Positions 32,962-41,301 of a DNA stretch of 64,000 bases are shown piece by piece. Origin of the DNA: Hyphomonadaceae bacterium (GTDB taxonomy: Bacteria > Pseudomonadota > Alphaproteobacteria > Caulobacterales > Aquidulcibacteraceae); assembly GCA_019753105.1 (NCBI GenBank), contig JAIELJ010000003.1, positions 62,001 through 126,000 on the forward strand. Direction: 5' to 3'. Under the pieces are notes generated by a model. It had not been told where the DNA came from, searched no databases, and saw only the letters and a program-made list of their open reading frames with translations. The translations under genes were made by a program, and so were the position numbers. The first letter of the stretch is position 1; each line of letters starts with the position of its first letter.

Positions 32962-35900
32962 TCGGCGCCGTCATCCGCTGGTCCGTCGCCAATCGCCTAA
33001 TCGTGGTGTTGGCCGCGCTCGTGCTCGCAATTGCGGGCGCGATCGCGGTGCGCACCACGCCGGTCGATGCACTGCCTGATCTCTCGGACGTGCAGGTGGT
33101 CATTCGCACCACCTATCCAGGCCAGGCGCCGCAGATCGTCGAAGATCAGGTCACGTACCCGCTGACGACGACAATGCTGTCGGTGCCGGGCGCACGCACG
33201 GTGCGAGGGTATTCCTTCTTCGGGGACAGCTTCGTCTATGTGATCTTCGAGGACGGGACCGATCTCTATTGGGCGCGCTCGCGCGTGCTCGAATATTTGA
33301 GCCAGGTGCAAACGCGTTTGCCGCCGACGGCGCGCGCTTCGCTGGGGCCCGATGCGACGGGCGTGGGCTGGGTTTATCAATACGCGCTCATCGATCGCAC
33401 CGGCCAACACGATTTGAGCCAGTTGCGCAGCTTGCAGGATTGGCTGCTTCGGTTCGAATTGAAGAGCGTGCCGGGCGTCGCCGAAGTCGCTTCGATCGGC
33501 GGCATGGTGCGCCAATATCAGATCGTCCTCGATCCCGAGCGCATGGCCGCCTACGGCATCTCGCAACAGCGCATCGCCGACGCCGTGCGCGCCGCCAATG
33601 GCGAGACCGGCGGCGGCGTCGTTGAGATGGGCGAAGCCGAGCACATGGTGCGCGCCTCCGGCTATCTGCGCACGCTCGAAGACTTCAATTCCATTCCTCT
33701 GGGCGTCGGGGCGACGGGGGCGCCAGTTCGTCTGAGCGATGTCGCCTGGGTGCAACTCGGTCCAGAAATGCGCCGCGGCATCGCTGAATTGAACGGGGAG
33801 GGCGAAGTCGCGGGCGGGGTTGTGGTGATCCGCGCCGGCGAGAATGCGCGCTCGGTGATCGAAGCGGTGCGCACGCGGCTGACCGAGCTTGAGCGCAGTC
33901 TGCCAGCGGGCGTGGAAGTTGTGACGACCTATGACCGCTCATCGCTGATCGACCGCGCCATCGAGAATCTGACCGGCAAGCTCCTAGAGGAATTCATCGT
34001 CGTTGCGCTCGTGTGCGCGCTTTTCCTGTTTCACATCCGCTCCGCCATGGTGGCGATCGTCACGCTGCCGCTGGGCGTCGCCACAGCTTTTCTGGTCATG
34101 CGTCTCCAAGGCGTCGACGCCAACATCATGTCGCTCTCCGGCATCGCCATCGCTGTCGGCGCCATGGTCGATGCGGCCATCGTCATGGTCGAGAACGCCC
34201 ACAAGAAACTTGAACGATGGCGCGACGACCATGACGGCGAGATGCCGCAAGGCGCCGATCATTGGCGCGTCATCACCGACGCGGCAGTCGAAGTGGGCCC
34301 AGCACTTTTCTTCAGCTTGCTCATCATCACGCTCTCCTTCCTGCCGGTCTTCACCTTGCAGGCGCAGGAAGGGCGGCTCTTTGCGCCGCTCGCCTTCACC
34401 AAGACTTATGCGATGGCGGCCTCGGCCGCTTTGGCGGTGACGCTGACGCCGGTGCTGATGGGCTATTGGATCAGAGGTCGCATTCCGCACGAAGATGCGA
34501 ACCCGGTGAACCGTTTCTTGGCCGCTCTCTATCGGCCGGCGATCGAGTTCACTTTGATCAATCCGAGGGTCATTCTCCTCGTTGCGCTTGTTGCCTTCGC
34601 GACCACCGCCTGGCCGCTCTCGCGCCTCGGCGGCGAGTTCATGCCGATGATGGATGAGGGCGATCTCCTCTACATGCCGACGGCGCTGCCTGGGCTCTCC
34701 GCATCGGAGGCCTCTGAACTTTTGCAGCAGACCGACCGTCTCATCCGCACCGTGCCCGAAGTGGAAAGCGTGTTCGGCAAAGCGGGGAGAGCCGAGACCG
34801 CGACTGACCCCGCGCCTTTGGAAATGTTCGAAACGACGATCCAGTTGCGGCCGCGGTCGCAGTGGCGTCCCGGCATGACGCCCGAGCGCCTGATCGAGGA
34901 ACTCGACCGTGTGGTGCAAGTGCCTGGGTTGACCAACGTTTGGGTGCCGCCAATCCGCAACCGTATCGATATGCTTGCGACCGGCGTGAAGAGCCCGATC
35001 GGCGTCAAGGTCAGCGGGCCTGATTTGGCTTCCATCGATGCCGCCGCGCGCGCGATCGAGACTGCGGCGCGCGGCGTGCCTGGCGTATCGTCGGCGGTGG
35101 CCGAGCGCATCACCGGCGGGCGCTATGTCAATGTCGACATCGATCGCTTCGCGGCGTCGCGCTACGGGCTGAACGTCGAAGACGTGCAGATGGTCGTCTC
35201 CGGCGCCATTGGCGGGGAGAATATCGGTGAAGTGGTCGATGGCCGTGCACGTTATCCGATCAATCTCCGATATCCGCGCGAAGTGCGCGACACCCTTGAG
35301 CGCCTGATCGCGCTGCCGATCGTCACCAATGAAGGCTTGCGCCTGACGCTTGGCGAAGTCGCGCGGATCGAAATTGCGGATGGTCCATCGATGATCCGCA
35401 GCGAGAATGGCCGACTCTCGGCCTTCGTCTATGTCGACGTGCGCGGGCGCGATCTGGCGTCGGTGGTGGGTGATTTGCAGCGCGCGGTCGCGCAACAACA
35501 ATTGCCGGCCGGCGTCAGCGTCGCTTATTCGGGACAGTTCGAATATCTGACGCGTGCGGCGGAGCGGCTTACGATTGTTGGACCGGCGACGCTGTTGATC
35601 ATCTTCCTGCTGCTCTACGCGACGTTCCGGCGTTTCGATGAAGCGGCGATCGTGATGGCGAGCCTGCCGTTCGCGCTGACTGGCGGGATCTGGCTCGTCT
35701 ATCTCCTAGGCTACGACTTCTCCGTCGCCGTTGCCGTCGGCTTCATCGCGCTAGCGGGGCTTGCCGCCGAGTTCGGCGTCGTCATGCTGATCTATCTGAA
35801 GAACGCGCTCCAAGAGCGGATCGACCGCGGCGAAGAGATCACGCCCGCGCTCGTCGCCGAAGCGGTTCGCGAAGGCGCGCTGCTGCGCTTGCGCCCCAAG

Positions 35901-36134
35901 GCCATGACGGTCGCCGTCATTCTCGCCGGCTTGTTCCCAATCTTGTGGACAGGCGGCGCAGGCGCGGAAGTCATGCGCCGGATTGCGGCGCCCCTGGTCG
36001 GGGGCATGCTCTCTGCGCCGCTCTTATCCTTGTTCGTTATTCCCGCGGCCTATCTTATGATCCGGCGCCGCGAGATCGAGCGCGCTGCGCTCGCTCCATC
36101 ACCAGACCGGATCGCCACCCAGAGGGGAAGTTGA
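32958..36134 (+). CDS. cusA: CusA-type Cu(I)/Ag(I) RND efflux pump
   Basis: A 1058 aa HME-RND transporter, full length. [20 protein letters not shown] at the N-terminus, [20 protein letters not shown] in TM4, [24 protein letters not shown] in the second half and repeated Met in the porter region support copper/silver rather than zinc. The start overlaps the adaptor stop by 4 bp. It is the pump of a separate complex from the Czc-type one on the other strand. Confidence 0.95.
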   Translation: MIGAVIRWSVANRLIVVLAALVLAIAGAIAVRTTPVDALPDLSDVQVVIRTTYPGQAPQIVEDQVTYPLTTTMLSVPGARTVRGYSFFGDSFVYVIFEDGTDLYWARSRVLEYLSQVQTRLPPTARASLGPDATGVGWVYQYALIDRTGQHDLSQLRSLQDWLLRFELKSVPGVAEVASIGGMVRQYQIVLDPERMAAYGISQQRIADAVRAANGETGGGVVEMGEAEHMVRASGYLRTLEDFNSIPLGVGATGAPVRLSDVAWVQLGPEMRRGIAELNGEGEVAGGVVVIRAGENARSVIEAVRTRLTELERSLPAGVEVVTTYDRSSLIDRAIENLTGKLLEEFIVVALVCALFLFHIRSAMVAIVTLPLGVATAFLVMRLQGVDANIMSLSGIAIAVGAMVDAAIVMVENAHKKLERWRDDHDGEMPQGADHWRVITDAAVEVGPALFFSLLIITLSFLPVFTLQAQEGRLFAPLAFTKTYAMAASAALAVTLTPVLMGYWIRGRIPHEDANPVNRFLAALYRPAIEFTLINPRVILLVALVAFATTAWPLSRLGGEFMPMMDEGDLLYMPTALPGLSASEASELLQQTDRLIRTVPEVESVFGKAGRAETATDPAPLEMFETTIQLRPRSQWRPGMTPERLIEELDRVVQVPGLTNVWVPPIRNRIDMLATGVKSPIGVKVSGPDLASIDAAARAIETAARGVPGVSSAVAERITGGRYVNVDIDRFAASRYGLNVEDVQMVVSGAIGGENIGEVVDGRARYPINLRYPREVRDTLERLIALPIVTNEGLRLTLGEVARIEIADGPSMIRSENGRLSAFVYVDVRGRDLASVVGDLQRAVAQQQLPAGVSVAYSGQFEYLTRAAERLTIVGPATLLIIFLLLYATFRRFDEAAIVMASLPFALTGGIWLVYLLGYDFSVAVAVGFIALAGLAAEFGVVMLIYLKNALQERIDRGEEITPALVAEAVREGALLRLRPKAMTVAVILAGLFPILWTGGAGAEVMRRIAAPLVGGMLSAPLLSLFVIPAAYLMIRRREIERAALAPSPDRIATQRGS

Positions 36135-36136
36135 CC

Positions 36137-36487
36137 ATGCTGAGAGCCATCATCATTCCGATCGCCTTGCTGGCCGCGGCGTGTTCGCCGCCGGCGTCAG
36201 AACCGGCGGCGAAATCCGACATGGACGGGATGAACATGAACGAGCCTGCGGCCGCGGCGGCGGGACCGGTCAGCGGCACGGGCGTCGTCACGCAAGTGGA
36301 CGCCGCCGCTGGCACCATTACATTCAATCACGAGGCGATGGCGGCGATAAACTGGCCGGCCATGACGATGCAATTCACCGCCGAAGATCCATCCATCCTG
36401 CAAGGCATTGCCGTCGGCGACCGGGTCAATTTCGAGCTCAAGAGCGCGTCAGAAACCGGCATCGTCACGATGGTTCAAAAGCAATAA
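36137..36487 (+). CDS. CusF-like periplasmic copper-binding lipoprotein
   Basis: A 116 aa protein with a lipobox (IALLAAAC, Cys16), a linker with DMDGMNMNE and a CusF OB-fold containing NWPAMTMQF, the Trp and Met ligands that cap Cu(I)/Ag(I) in CusF. It starts 2 bp after the CusA stop. Two copies of the CusF function exist here: this protein and the domain at the end of the adaptor. Confidence 0.9.
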   Translation: MLRAIIIPIALLAAACSPPASEPAAKSDMDGMNMNEPAAAAAGPVSGTGVVTQVDAAAGTITFNHEAMAAINWPAMTMQFTAEDPSILQGIAVGDRVNFELKSASETGIVTMVQKQ

Positions 36488-36493
36488 GCCAAG

Positions 36494-36523
36494 CGCCGCC
36501 GCTCGCGTGTGTGAGCGGCGGCG
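36494..36523 (+). terminator. Possible end-of-operon hairpin
   Basis: An 11-bp stem, CGCCGCCGCTC (36494-36504) and GAGCGGCGGCG (36513-36523) with an 8-nt loop, begins 6 bp after the CusF-like stop. No T-run follows, so it could be a transcript end that needs help, or an mRNA-stabilising structure. The rest of the gap to 36774 holds no gene. Confidence 0.45.
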
Positions 36524-36667
36524 GCTGTGCGCAGGCCTCAGTCCGTTTCCGCACACCCACCCGCGCCGGCGCGCGGCAGCTCGACGTAGTTTCTTCTCGC
36601 TGGTTACACGCATTGTGATGGGCGACCCGCCGGCTACCCGCCGGCGGCCGGGCTCTCGTGCTCGCGC

Positions 36668-36713
36668 ACCGAGCCCGCTTTGCGGTCTCGGCCCTCCGGG
36701 CTTCCATCCCTGT
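36668..36713. repeat. Second copy of the motif at 2431-2480
   Basis: ACCGAGCCCGCTTTGCG, then GTCTCGGCCCTCCGGGCTTC and ATCCCTGTCGC, matching the earlier copy with the same order of blocks. It lies in the gene-free stretch between the Cus cluster and the toxin-antitoxin pair. Confidence 0.5.
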
Positions 36714-36774
36714 CGCAAGGCCCCGCCCACCCGCCCTTAAAGTTCAATGTCGCCTGTCCTCAGAGAGCGCGGCC

Positions 36775-37209
36775 TTAATCTTCAGTGCGGCGCACCACCA
36801 GGCCAGGTACGCGTTTTGCGAGTTCTGCCATTGCGCTTTGCTTAGCGGCGTCGAGCAGCTTCTGCGGAATATAGCCGTAAAGCGCATCGCCCGGATTGCT
36901 CCCGGGCACGGGCCGAAGATCGGGACCAGGCCAAACGAATCGATTGAGCGTGGCGATGCTGATCCAGGATTGGTCGGCGTCGAGACCCAAGTGTGCGCGA
37001 ACGCGCGCGGGCACCTCTATTGCGGGCGCGCCTTGTTCGGGTGGGAGCGTCGTTATGGGGGCGACGACGACTTCTTCGCCCTCCGCCAAAAGAACGAGCA
37101 CCACGACGGGACGATCCTTCACGCCTTCGTCCTGGCCGCGCTCGGCCTCATGTTTCCAGAGGAAGCTATAATGCAAGACCATGCCGGCTTGCGGCGCTGT
37201 CGGAATCAT
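36775..37209 (-). CDS. PemK/MazF-like toxin
   Basis: A 144 aa protein with the PemK/MazF fold pattern: MVLHYSFLWKHEA, KDRPVVVLVLL and VVVAPITTLPPEQ and, at the C-terminus, a helix (LAKRVPGLVV). KDRPVVVL stands where endoribonuclease toxins have KxRPxLVL. It follows the antitoxin gene by 12 bp on the same strand, the usual order. RNA cleavage is inferred from family; residues are partly divergent. Confidence 0.7.
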   Translation of the reverse strand: MIPTAPQAGMVLHYSFLWKHEAERGQDEGVKDRPVVVLVLLAEGEEVVVAPITTLPPEQGAPAIEVPARVRAHLGLDADQSWISIATLNRFVWPGPDLRPVPGSNPGDALYGYIPQKLLDAAKQSAMAELAKRVPGLVVRRTED

Positions 37210-37221
37210 GGCGCAGGATCG

Positions 37222-37518
37222 TCACGCGCCCGGTCGGGCGTTGTCATCCATCAAGTGATCGAGCGCGACGGCCTCCGGCGTGGGCGGGCCGTTGGCGAGC
37301 GCTTGAAAGAGTTGGGCAGCCTCGTCAGAGGTGGTCTCGTTTAGCACCACGACCCGCCGGAACGAGGCCCGCATGCGCTCATATTCCGTCGCCGAAAGCA
37401 CGACCAACTCGTCGCGGCCATATCTGGTAACCACGACCGGCGCCCGCTTGGCGGCGTCCGTGTAACGGCCGAAATTGTTCTGGAATTCCGCCGCGGAGAT
37501 CTTGGTTGTCGCGCTCAT
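37222..37518 (-). CDS. Phd/YefM-type antitoxin
   Basis: A 98 aa protein starting MSATTKISAAEFQNNFGRYTDAAKRAPVVVTRYGRDELVVLSATEYERM, the Phd/YefM N-terminal DNA-binding fold. The C-terminal tail (LFQALANGPPTPEAVALDHLMDD) would wrap the toxin. The ATG at 37518 is used; an in-frame ATG at 37554 lies beyond the operator and is unlikely. An inverted repeat precedes it, as expected for autoregulation. Confidence 0.85.
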   Translation of the reverse strand: MSATTKISAAEFQNNFGRYTDAAKRAPVVVTRYGRDELVVLSATEYERMRASFRRVVVLNETTSDEAAQLFQALANGPPTPEAVALDHLMDDNARPGA

Positions 37519-37523
37519 GTCAG

Positions 37524-37550
37524 CTAAGTTAGCTAACATCCCCAACTTAG
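37524..37550. promoter_or_regulatory. Antitoxin operator
   Basis: Inverted repeat CTAAGTT (37524-37530) and AACTTAG (37544-37550), with a perfect GTTAGCTAAC palindrome (37528-37537) in between. It lies 6 bp before the antitoxin ATG on the minus strand, the normal place for Phd/toxin autorepression. Confidence 0.65.
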
Positions 37551-37705
37551 TCAAGATGTAGGGGAGAAAAGTAGGGGACTCACGGCCCTCTCCCCTATCA
37601 ACGACGCCTCAGAGGCGCGGCGCGAGCGCGTTGTCTGCTGGACTTCTTTGAGGTTGGCCGACCAGAGCGCTGAGCCGCGGTCCGGAACCTGCTTGGATAG
37701 GCGTC

Positions 37706-38317
37706 ATGCCGAGGCGCCTGCAATCCATCCTGCTGCTAGCCGGCGGCGTGGCCGGCGCGCTGGCGACGGCGGCGCTCGCGGCGCCGCGCGACCTCGTGCT
37801 CTACAATCACAGCCCATCCGTGCCAGAGGGGTTCTACGTCCGCACCAACGCGCCTGCTGCCGTCGGCGCCTTCGTCACCGTCCGGGCGCGCGACGTGGCG
37901 CCCGAGCAGGCGGCCAGTCGCGGCTTCGATGACGCCTCCGATCGCTTCATCAAACGTGTCGCCGCCGCCGCTGGCGCCCGCGTCTGCGGCGACGGCCAGC
38001 GCGTCGTCGTCAGCGGCGACAACATCATCGTCATCGGCGCCGACGATGAGCAGCAGCAGCAGCACGCCGCCGGCGACGGCCATCACGACGGTGGTGGTGG
38101 TGATGATGATGATGATGATGATGAGGGTCATCGTCGTGCTGCCGCTGTTCGTGTTCTTCATGCTGTTGATGATGCCGACGTCGTCGGCTGGCGCGGATGC
38201 CGCGTTTTGGCTGAAGGTGAAGTTCTCCTCTTAGGCGACACCGCTGACAGCTTCGACGGACGCTATTGGGGTCCAGTGCGTGTCGAATTGATCGAAGGCG
38301 TATGGCGCAGATTCTGA
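37706..38317 (+). CDS. TraF/S26-family conjugal signal peptidase with acidic insertion
   Basis: A 203 aa membrane peptidase of the TraF type, used in conjugative pilus maturation. An N-terminal membrane segment (residues 7-26) precedes NHSPSVPEGFY with the catalytic Ser38, and DRFIKRVAAAAG with Lys83. The ending DSFDGRYWGPV is typical. Between the two halves sits a low-complexity stretch (residues 113-145): four Gln, four Gly, seven Asp and a His-rich part, coded by CAG, GGT and GAT runs. Family members have a shorter loop there, so the insertion looks recent. Confidence 0.88.
   Translation: MPRRLQSILLLAGGVAGALATAALAAPRDLVLYNHSPSVPEGFYVRTNAPAAVGAFVTVRARDVAPEQAASRGFDDASDRFIKRVAAAAGARVCGDGQRVVVSGDNIIVIGADDEQQQQHAAGDGHHDGGGGDDDDDDDEGHRRAAAVRVLHAVDDADVVGWRGCRVLAEGEVLLLGDTADSFDGRYWGPVRVELIEGVWRRF
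38051..38125 (+). repeat. Trinucleotide microsatellites inside the TraF gene
   Basis: Four CAG units (38051-38062), a non-repeat stretch, four GGT (38090-38101) and seven GAT units (38102-38122). All are in frame, so unit changes would lengthen or shorten an acidic loop without breaking the protein. Confidence 0.85.
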
Positions 38318-38571
38318 TCGTCTCACCTACGTGAGATGACGGCATGCAACGCGCGGCAACATCCGCCAACGACGCTTTTCTGCATGACGAACGATGTGCT
38401 GGTAGAAGACGAAATTTGGATGCGGCGATGATGTGGTGGAGAGCAAGATAAAGTGTGCGGCAGGTTTTCGTCTGACGCTTGCAGCGCCTGGATTTTTCAT
38501 GCGGCAACGCGGAGTCTGGAGCGGCGAAACGCGCTGCATCGGCGCAATTTCAACGACGAACGCCGCCGCAT

Positions 38572-40344
38572 ATGCCAAAGGCATCGATCTCAGAGCTATT
38601 AGCCGCTTCGCCACTCATGCGGCCGAATGAACGCGACCATGGTCTCAATGCGGCGCGTGATGTTCAAGTCTTCCGCAACGACGATGGTCTCAAGGGCAAG
38701 GTGCAGAAGGGTGCGCGGTCGCCGAACGCGCGGAGCGGCGGCCTCGGTGCGAAGCTCTCAAAGCTTATGTCCGAGCGCAAAGGCAGCGGTCGGCGCGCTC
38801 GCCTCACTGGCGGGAAAACCGCATTCGTCTCCGATGTCCGTCAGCGTGTTGTCGCCACGGTCTTCTATAAGGGGCATGGTGGCGGCGCCGCTGGCAGATT
38901 GATCGCCCACGGCAAGTATCTGGAACGCGATGGCGCCGGCGCTGAGGGCGAGAGGGGGCAGTTCTACGACCGTGAGCATGACGAGGTCGATGCGCATCCG
39001 CGCTTGGAGGAATGGGCGGAGGCGGACAAGCGACACTTCAGGCTGATGCTGGCGCCCGAGAGCGGCGCGCGCATCGAAGACCTTAAAGACTTTACCCGCG
39101 CCACCATGGCGCGGATGGAGCGCGATCTGGGCTTCGAACTCGATTGGGTCGCGGTCGACCATCACAACACCGACAATCCGCACGTCCACATCATCCTTCG
39201 TGGCCGCCGGCGCGACGGGCCCGAACTCGTCATTCCGCGCGACTATGTCGGCAGGGGCTTGCGCCACGCGGCGCGCGACGTTGCGACTGAAATGTTGGGC
39301 GCCCGCGGACCCGACGATGAGCGGCTCGCCCTGGAGCGAGAGACGCGGGCGGCGCGGCACACGCGTCTCGATCAATTGCTGGAAGCCGAGATCAAGGCGA
39401 ACCGCTCGGTTCGTATCCAGGCCATCGGCCGGAAGTTGGAACCGGTGCTGCGCGCAGCATTGCGCAATCGCGTGCGCGAGCTGGCGCACATGGGTCTGGC
39501 GCGAGAGGAGAAGCGCGACCGCTTCCGGTTTCAACCGGATTGGAGCGGACGCCTGAATGAGATCGGCCGAGGTCTGGACATTCGCCGCAGGCTTGGCCGG
39601 GAATTGGCGCCGGGCGAGGGCAAGCTCAGTCTCTATTCGCCAAGGATGGGCAGTTTTACCGGCGACGTGATCGAGACCGGGCGGTGCGGCGACGGGCCCG
39701 GCAAGGCCTACGCGATCGTCCGCAGCCCAGCGCACGGCCCCGTGTTCGTCAACGTCCGCGCCCGCGCGGTCGCCGGCATCGAACCTGGGGGTCTGGTCGC
39801 CATCGAGCCGCACAAGCACAAAGGACGCGGCAATCGGGTCAAGGTGCAGACGTTGTCGGCGATGCCGCTCAACACCCAAGTGGACGCGCGTGCGGAGACC
39901 GAACTCGACCGCGAACTCGTGCGGGCGATGGCAGGTGAGGTTGGCAAGCTCCCGTCTACGCCGGAGGTGAAAGACGCGTTGGCTCAGCGGATCGCATGGC
40001 ACGAACGCGAACGGAGCGGCGTGCGCGATTTGGCGGGACGGTTCGAGTTTGCGCCTGAAGCCCTAAAACGGCTTCGCGAAGGAGAACTCGCGCACGAGAC
40101 GCAAGTCTTCGCCAAGCAGCTTGGCAAGCGCGCGCTTGCCATCAATGACGGACTGGAGCGCGATTGGTCGGTGCGCGGTTTCAAAACGCTGCATCAGGGC
40201 CGTGTCGCGCTCCTTGAGCGCAATGATGGCGTGGCATTGGCGCCGCTGGCGGCAGGCCAACAGCTTGCCGTCGGCAAGAACTACTCGATCTCAATTTCGC
40301 TCGGAAAGGCCAAGGTCACGCCTTCACTCGGTCTTGAACGCTAA
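38572..40344 (+). CDS. Relaxase (DUF3363, MOBP-like)
   Basis: A 590 aa conjugative relaxase from the ATG at 38572 (MPKASISELLAASP). The relaxase domain has KYLERDG, LGFELDWVAVDHHNTDNPHVHIILRG with the metal-binding H-x-H, then IPRDYVGRGLRHAARDVATEMLGARG. The C-terminal DUF3363 region runs from about residue 300 (YSPRMGSFTGDVIETGRCG, IARSPAHGPVFV-like). It nicks oriT and is covalently carried with the strand; the site itself is not visible here. Follows the TraF-like gene by 254 bp with no gene between. Confidence 0.93.
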   Translation: MPKASISELLAASPLMRPNERDHGLNAARDVQVFRNDDGLKGKVQKGARSPNARSGGLGAKLSKLMSERKGSGRRARLTGGKTAFVSDVRQRVVATVFYKGHGGGAAGRLIAHGKYLERDGAGAEGERGQFYDREHDEVDAHPRLEEWAEADKRHFRLMLAPESGARIEDLKDFTRATMARMERDLGFELDWVAVDHHNTDNPHVHIILRGRRRDGPELVIPRDYVGRGLRHAARDVATEMLGARGPDDERLALERETRAARHTRLDQLLEAEIKANRSVRIQAIGRKLEPVLRAALRNRVRELAHMGLAREEKRDRFRFQPDWSGRLNEIGRGLDIRRRLGRELAPGEGKLSLYSPRMGSFTGDVIETGRCGDGPGKAYAIVRSPAHGPVFVNVRARAVAGIEPGGLVAIEPHKHKGRGNRVKVQTLSAMPLNTQVDARAETELDRELVRAMAGEVGKLPSTPEVKDALAQRIAWHERERSGVRDLAGRFEFAPEALKRLREGELAHETQVFAKQLGKRALAINDGLERDWSVRGFKTLHQGRVALLERNDGVALAPLAAGQQLAVGKNYSISISLGKAKVTPSLGLER

Positions 40345-40577
40345 ATCGTATTTCGTGTTGCTGGCGAAAGAAGGCAATCGCGTCGATGCCACACGGCGCC
40401 ACAAGGTACAACGCGGATCACTGCCGGTCGGATACGCGGCGCCATGTGGTGATGAACGCGCTTACAAATGCGTAGCGCGACCGAGGTCCGCGGACGTTGA
40501 ACAAGCGCCGCAGCTTCGATCAACTCAGCGGATAAACACGTTGTTTGACGCGCAGTCTCGGAAAAACTGGCCGCGTT

Positions 40578-41042
40578 ATGTCCAGTTCTCTCCAACTTGG
40601 TCTCTTCGACGATGTGGTGATCGCAACACCGGCGACGCCGCCGAAGGCAAGCGTCCCGCCGATCACGCTCAACGCGCAACCCGTCGTTCGCCTAAGCCTT
40701 GGTCCGAAGCTCGGCGCTCGCCCACGGCGGCGATCGCCGCCGTCGCGACGGCTCACCGAACGCGACATGCCCGGATATTCCAACGAAGAGATCGCTGCGG
40801 TCGATCGCATTCTCGCGGAAATGAAATCGGATCGCTTGTTCCTTGGCTACAAGGACATTCAGGATCTCTTTGGCGTTTCCAAAGCCACCGTGAATCGGCG
40901 AATGAAAGAGGGGCTGGTTCCTGGTGTGACAATCCAAGACGGTGTCGTGCGCAGGGATGGCGGCGTTCGCCGGTTCAGCCGCGAACAAGTCAAATGGTTG
41001 CTGCTCGCCGTGCGCTCCAATTCGGGTGCACGTGTCGGGTAG
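40578..41042 (+). CDS. Excisionase/AlpA-like HTH protein
   Basis: A 154 aa protein. The first 65 residues are basic, Pro-rich and disordered; the C-terminal 80 contain a winged-helix of excisionase type: LGYKDIQDLFGVSKATVNRRMKEGLVPGV and RRFSREQVKWLL. Three genes upstream of a serine recombinase, it probably acts as recombination directionality factor or local regulator. The start MSSSLQLGLFDDV at 40578 is preferred to 40545 since the upstream part is compositionally odd. Confidence 0.7.
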   Translation: MSSSLQLGLFDDVVIATPATPPKASVPPITLNAQPVVRLSLGPKLGARPRRRSPPSRRLTERDMPGYSNEEIAAVDRILAEMKSDRLFLGYKDIQDLFGVSKATVNRRMKEGLVPGVTIQDGVVRRDGGVRRFSREQVKWLLLAVRSNSGARVG

Positions 41043-41083
41043 AGCGGTAGGGGCGATGGCCTCCTAGTTAAGCGGAGCCGAGC

Positions 41084-41299
41084 ATGAAAGATTTCGAGAC
41101 TTCCACGACCGCGAACGATGGCGCCGTGGCCGCCGCCGATCTCGAAAGCGGGCCTTATGCTGCTATTCTTCCACTGGTTCGTTTGCTGGCCCGCCAAGCC
41201 GCCAGAGATGATTATGCGCGCGCTCTTGAAGCCGCGCGCGCGAAATCCTACCCAACTTTAGAGCCTCCAGACGCACACGAGACCATCGAGGAAAGCTAG
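41084..41299 (+). CDS. Small hypothetical protein ahead of the recombinase
   Basis: A 71 aa acidic, mostly helical protein (AAILPLVRLLARQAARDDYARALEAARA). No motif is recognised. It ends 2 bp before the recombinase ATG and lies 41 bp after the HTH gene, so the three are likely one operon. Similar short genes commonly sit upstream of large serine recombinases in alphaproteobacterial elements. Confidence 0.6.
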   Translation: MKDFETSTTANDGAVAAADLESGPYAAILPLVRLLARQAARDDYARALEAARAKSYPTLEPPDAHETIEES

Positions 41300-41301
41300 A
41301 C

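Noticed and set aside
33984-35501. 505 aa antisense frame opposite the CusA gene
   Set aside because: Composition is Arg/His/Ala-rich noise typical of the antisense frame of a high-GC gene; the CusA frame is full length and carries all family motifs.
36775-37518. Toxin-antitoxin pair as a novel system
   Set aside because: Antitoxin is a plain Phd/YefM fold and the toxin fits PemK/MazF, with normal gene order and an operator dyad. It is a standard addiction module.
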